Shown piece by piece: positions 59,101 through 64,000 of a stretch of 64,000 nucleotides of DNA. Numbering within the stretch: the first letter of the stretch is position 1; each line of letters opens with the position of its first letter. Below the pieces are notes generated by a model, which did not search any database, was not told the origin of the DNA, and saw nothing but the letters and a program-made list of their open reading frames with translations. The position numbers and the translations under genes were made by a program. The DNA comes from Taeniopygia guttata (taxonomy: Eukaryota; Chordata; Aves; Passeriformes; Estrildidae), in contig NC_133026.1 of NCBI RefSeq assembly GCF_048771995.1, forward strand, positions 122,285,501 through 122,349,500. Reading direction: 5' to 3'.

Positions 59101-62100
59101 GAGTCACACAAAGATCTGAAGGAGCACAGAAAATTAGAGACTTAAAAGTCAGATGGTTAAGTAGTTAAAAATAAAAAGTTTGGGGCCCTGCTCTTCCTTT
59201 GAAGGATCTCTCATTACAGCCCATATAAACCATTTATAATCCTGTGAAAGAAAGATTGGACCCCTTCTATTTCAGTGTAGACACAGACTTCTCTGGCTGA
59301 AATTTTGCCTGCATTTCTGTGATTTGTGCTTTCACTGTAGAGTGACTTGTCTGCAAAATTTAGTGGAGAAAAACATACCATATGGCATTTTTTGACTCTG
59401 ATTCACACAAGCCTTTAGTTTGTTATTTTATAATTGAACAAAATATCATATTGTTGAACTGTGATTTTGAATTAACTTAGAGAAAATGTGCATTGCTTGG
59501 AATCTTTACCCTTCCCCGAAACTAAAGGAAACCTACCACTGAAAGTAGAAATACTATTTTAAGGTCAGGATTGAATATAATTTGCTCTAAAGTATATTCC
59601 ATACATTGTTATCAGGGCACATTAAATTTCATGCTTTTTTTTTTCTTAAAAAAATATGATTTTTATGTCCGATACTCTGAAATTGTATCCACAGCAAGGT
59701 TTAATATACAGAGTACAAGAACTGAGTGATTGTTAGAATTCATTTTCCTTTTGTGACAGTCCCTCTCCTTCCATTCACCATGATGTTAAGTATTTCTGCA
59801 GAGATATCTCTCTCTTCTTTTCCTCTGTGTGTTATGCTACCAGTTTTGGTACAGGAAATAAATTTGAAATCAATACATGTTGGTATTGTTAGATATTGTA
59901 ATGTGTTGTGGGATTTTTTTTAAATGACATTAATCTTACTGTAACTAGCTGAGCCCAGCACTTTCACCCTTTCATCCTGTATACTCTTTCTTTTTCCATC
60001 ACCAGCCTTCTGAATGTATTTTCCATAATAATATATCTCTCTATTATTGTTGATCTCTTCAGCATATTCCTCCCTAACACACACACACATTTTTCCCCCT
60101 TCAGATTTTGTTTATGGTTTTTATTTGGAAAAATCATGACGTCTCCAGGAAAATGCTTTTTACATTTTCTTGCCAGTCTGCAGCATTTCAGAAATATTAC
60201 CAATTGCTACGTGAATAATTGATTCATGGCTGTCACAGCATGGAGGTGACATTGTACCTTCTTACTCTTCTTCCCCACCCCCTAGAGCTCGTTTAACCTT
60301 TTCTTCTTTTCTTATTCTTTGTTGAAAAAAGAACCATTTAAATTTGGTCAGCACTGGGCTCTACCCATGCAAAGTAACTGGCAAACAAAGACACAAGAAA
60401 CCCTATTAGAAAACTTTAGGTAGTGTAGATATTGTTGATTAATTTATTATGAGCACTGTAATAATTGAGAAATATATAATGAATTGTATTTAATTGGCAC
60501 AGTACACTTGCCATACAACACTGTTTAATTCTCTAGACAATTAAGTTGTGTTTATATGAAAACACATTACAGGAAAAACAAAAGTTTATGTAATAACTGC
60601 ACAAAAAAAGCACATTTTCTTCTTGTTTGCAAGACACAATATAATACACAATGTCTAATTGGTCAACTAACACTGGAGCATTAAATACAATACTAATTAT
60701 GATTTGCCTTTGTTCTGCTGTTTTATGATGACACTGAGATATGTTTTTTCCTTTCTCTTTTTTGTTTTTTTTTTTACTAGCTTGTTCAGGGCACACATGC
60801 ATCTAGATAATAGCTTTATTCAGCCAAATACAGAGAAACTGAGTATAATACTTCATGTTTCTGTGGAGAGCATATGTAGATAAGAATTAGACTACTTGAT
60901 GGCAAGTCTAGGAAAAATGCTGCTTGAGATGAGGATAATATTTTGGAAAACTCAAGGACATTGGGTATAATGTCTTGCTAAATTGGACATTTATATGCAA
61001 TCACAATCAATCTTAATAAATGTAGGAGATACAAGGAGCCTCCGATTTTTGAAAAAGATGCTCTAAGACAAATTAAAACAGATTTAATGCATTCTTTCTA
61101 TTAGCTGGTTGAATAGGTCCTTATAAATAAAAAGAGTAAATGCTAAAGCATTCTCAGGAAGCTATTCATGTGAATAATCTAGAAAGGGTGGATCTTAAAC
61201 AAGCAGAGTGAGAAACAGAAGGGGATACTAGTAATAAATAACATAAGATCAAATAAAGTGTTAAGTAGAAGTTAACACATAAGTTTCTGGGGTACAACAT
61301 TTAGAAGAGAGAATTTCACCTTGTAGCTCCATGCCTCGGTTATGTAGGCTGGAAGAAATCCAGAGATGCATATTATGCCAGGTATTCAAGCCATACTCTT
61401 GCATTTGGAAGTGCAGGAGGAGTTGCAGTCAGCATGCCTGGTGGGCAGACAGCACTGCACAAAGTCTGTGCAGGCTGCACCTGGGTAAATGAGGTCTGAT
61501 CTGTAGCTGTCACACTTGGATTAGCAGGTGTTGAGAGTACCTGCTTAACTGATTTTCACCAGCTCCTACTAGACCCATGGAAGTGGCAGCAGGAATACCT
61601 ACCTCCCCTTGGCAGCCTGGGGAGTGAGAGAGATGGGATCACTCATCTCAAAGAGTCTCAGCAAAAGGTTTTCAGCTATGCCAGCCACTACCATGAGAGC
61701 AGATGAAGAGAGGCCTAAGAGGCCAAAGGCTCCTCTTCCAGCTTTCCATACTTGGCAAGGCCACGGACTTCCTGACTTTTAAGCTTTTCAGAGGATTTGA
61801 AACCTTTGTTTGCAAGTTGTTAGAAATTCAGGGTAGCCAGAGGACTTCTACATGCCTGCTGTATGCCAAATCCAAGTACATATATAATCCCCAAGTATTG
61901 ATCTGAAGGCAATTCTGAACTCCATTTCCAGAAATACAACACAAGCACCTAGATGGGTGTCACCTGGCAGTGCACAACCTGATACTCAGCTGAGTATCAC
62001 AATGAAGCCCAAAGAGATATAGTTTTATTGCTCTAAATCTGAACACCCTCAGTAAGAACAGTACATAGGGTGTGGACTGGGATTCAAGGAACACAGTTTG

Positions 62101-64000
62101 GTTGTCTACATTGAAGCAATACAAATTACTCTAGCAATCCTGTTAACTAGTTTAAAATTCCACACGTGTCTAAAAGATATGTCAGGGGATGTATCCACAC
62201 ATACATGAATCACTTCAGACCCACTGATGATACTTGCACCCTTCACTCCATTGTCACATATAATTTCCATTACCTACCACATGCAACTTCTCTTGACTTC
62301 CCCTTTTGCAGAAGCAAAATCTAGTTTCCAAGGCTGCAGACAACAGAAGCTCATCAGATTCTGTGGTATTTCAATTTTTTCTTCTTTTTTTTTTTCACTT
62401 TGTTTTGCCCAAGGTAATCATCTTAGGACGAAAAAGACAAGGAGAGCACACCGCAAAGACTCTTCAAAACATGAGTAGTTTCCACAACATGCTTTGGTCA
62501 GGAGATGCTATAAAACCTTTGCACATTTTCCTTTCCTTTCCTCTTCAATAAATGAGAATATCACTTCATTCTGTGTCCAGCCATCACCAACCTAAGAGTC
62601 TTCTACCATAATTTTAACTTCCTAACTGGCCTTCCCAACCAGCCTCTCAATACATCGTATGTCCAGAAAGACTCACACTACTGTTTTATTTACGATGCAA
62701 TCAAAGACTGTAGGAAAGTGAGCAGTAACTGCTTTCCCAGTGCATAAAATATCCCTCTTTCTTTCAGCCCTATATTATATAAATTTGAAAGACTCAATTT
62801 TTTCCCCTTACTATTTCTTGTCCTCTCAGAAAAAGCAGCAGAGGCTAGATAGAAAGTGCAGAATGCAAGTCTCTAATTCGTCTACATTTAGAGCATTTCT
62901 TGCAAGGTCTATTAGCAGAAAATGTACTTGTAGCCTTTAAACAAAATGGTTCTCATAAAATCTTCCTTATTTGGTAGGTCTGGCAACAAAGACCACTTCC
63001 TATAGCAGAGGAAATATGCATCTATCTGCAGCCTTCACTAAGGTAAAAAGTGAGAGATATAATACTATTTCATTGGTATTGCTGACTCAGAATGATACCA
63101 GAAACTTTATCTTTCACAGGAGAATGATGGCTTCAGCAGCTATGAAAGCTCTGATGAAAAGCTTTCAAGAAGCACCAAAAACAGGATGCAGATTTTGCCA
63201 GTATTGTTAATAAATATTTGCTTATGGGAGATTCCAGGAAGCGAGAAAAGCTTTTCAATCTTTCGTGAAATTTAGGTCCCAGGTCTAAGAGATGCTTAGG
63301 CATTTTGAAAAAAGAAATATACCAAGAGGAAGAGAAAAGAAACAATAGCCTACAGTTAACACATAGCTCACAAAGATCAGCTTAGCAAAAAAAGAGGGAA
63401 GTAAATAGAAATAAGAGAATGCTTGTTCGTTTTTTGGAATTGTTTTCAACTGCTGTCACAAATTTTGTAGACTGAAGCACTAGAAGCAATGACAGGACAC
63501 TGAATTTAGCATCAAAATTACCTACCTGGTACCAGAAATGCATTTCCCAACCTGCAGCGCATTAGCTGACTTCATACTGTAATTGTAATGAATCTCTTAT
63601 TGGACCCTTGCTTCCCTGGACAATGCCATATTGTAAGGACTAAATACATCATCAGTGAGCCTCATTCTCGTGTATTACACTAATATATCATTGGAATGAC
63701 AACTGCTTCTGATGATATATTAATGCAATACATCAGTAGTGTGGGGCTCCTATGGGGTATTACTCAGGAACAGGGGCCATCTAAAGAAAACAGACCCAGA
63801 GTCAAATTCAGTTTAATTACTGAATGAAAGGGCTATCAGGAACAAAGTTACATGTAATGCTAACATTCTTACATCATCCCTGAGATTAATTTGCAACCTC
63901 ATTACATATAAAACTTGCAATTTTAGATAGCAATTGTAGGGTTTGGATTTGCCTGCTGATGTAATTCACAAACCATAGCCTCCCCAATATTTTATGTTGA
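56114..64000. other. Unique AT-rich non-coding DNA
   Basis: No supported gene. It holds homopolymer runs (for example T near 58349-58361), an (AC)n stretch near 60077-60090, a less AT-rich part at about 61320-61700 without recognisable content, and balanced-composition segments near 58640-58720 and 63530-63800 that could be conserved non-coding elements. Confidence 0.5.

Overview
The window looks like nuclear DNA from a bird. The evidence is several CR1 LINE copies with the typical avian 3' tail (ATTCTRTG-type ends), three solo LTRs of the common avian endogenous-retrovirus type, and AT-rich non-coding DNA between them. I found no host protein-coding exon, tRNA, rRNA or other RNA gene that I can defend. 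It reads as intron or gene desert. A passerine or other neoavian bird is my guess from the LTR type; the sequence alone does not prove it.

Layout: 1-1185 is the 3' end of a CR1 on the + strand. 1186-10104 is unique AT-rich DNA. 10105-11244 is a 1.14-kb pure-pyrimidine pentanucleotide array, (TCTTC)n passing into (CCTTC)n, followed by an A-rich tract to about 11735. 15627-16165 is a GC-richer block that may be an LTR relic. 17340-19579 is a + strand CR1 with internal deletions. 23411-24240 is a very old CR1 on the - strand. 25039-27456 is a - strand CR1 interrupted by a + strand solo LTR (about 26605-27149). 33430-33910 is an unexplained GC-rich block. 35350-35520 is a CR1 tail that has grown into a pentanucleotide microsatellite. 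38690-43560 is the most complete CR1 (ORF1 esterase, endonuclease and reverse transcriptase), split by a 1.3-kb solo LTR at 40010-41314 and carrying an (ACATAT)n tract next to a near-perfect 25-bp hairpin. 47740-49131 is another internally deleted CR1. 55507-56113 is a third solo LTR. The rest, to 64000, is unique AT-rich DNA with short simple repeats and a few possible conserved-element candidates.

No genes work together here. Every recognisable protein fragment is CR1-derived and broken by stops, frameshifts or deletions. The main interest is structural: a potential G-quadruplex/triplex array with visible internal duplication, two LTR-in-CR1 nestings, a fold-back hairpin, and repeated loss of the reverse-transcriptase core in CR1 copies. 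All family assignments come from recalled consensus features, not from a database search.
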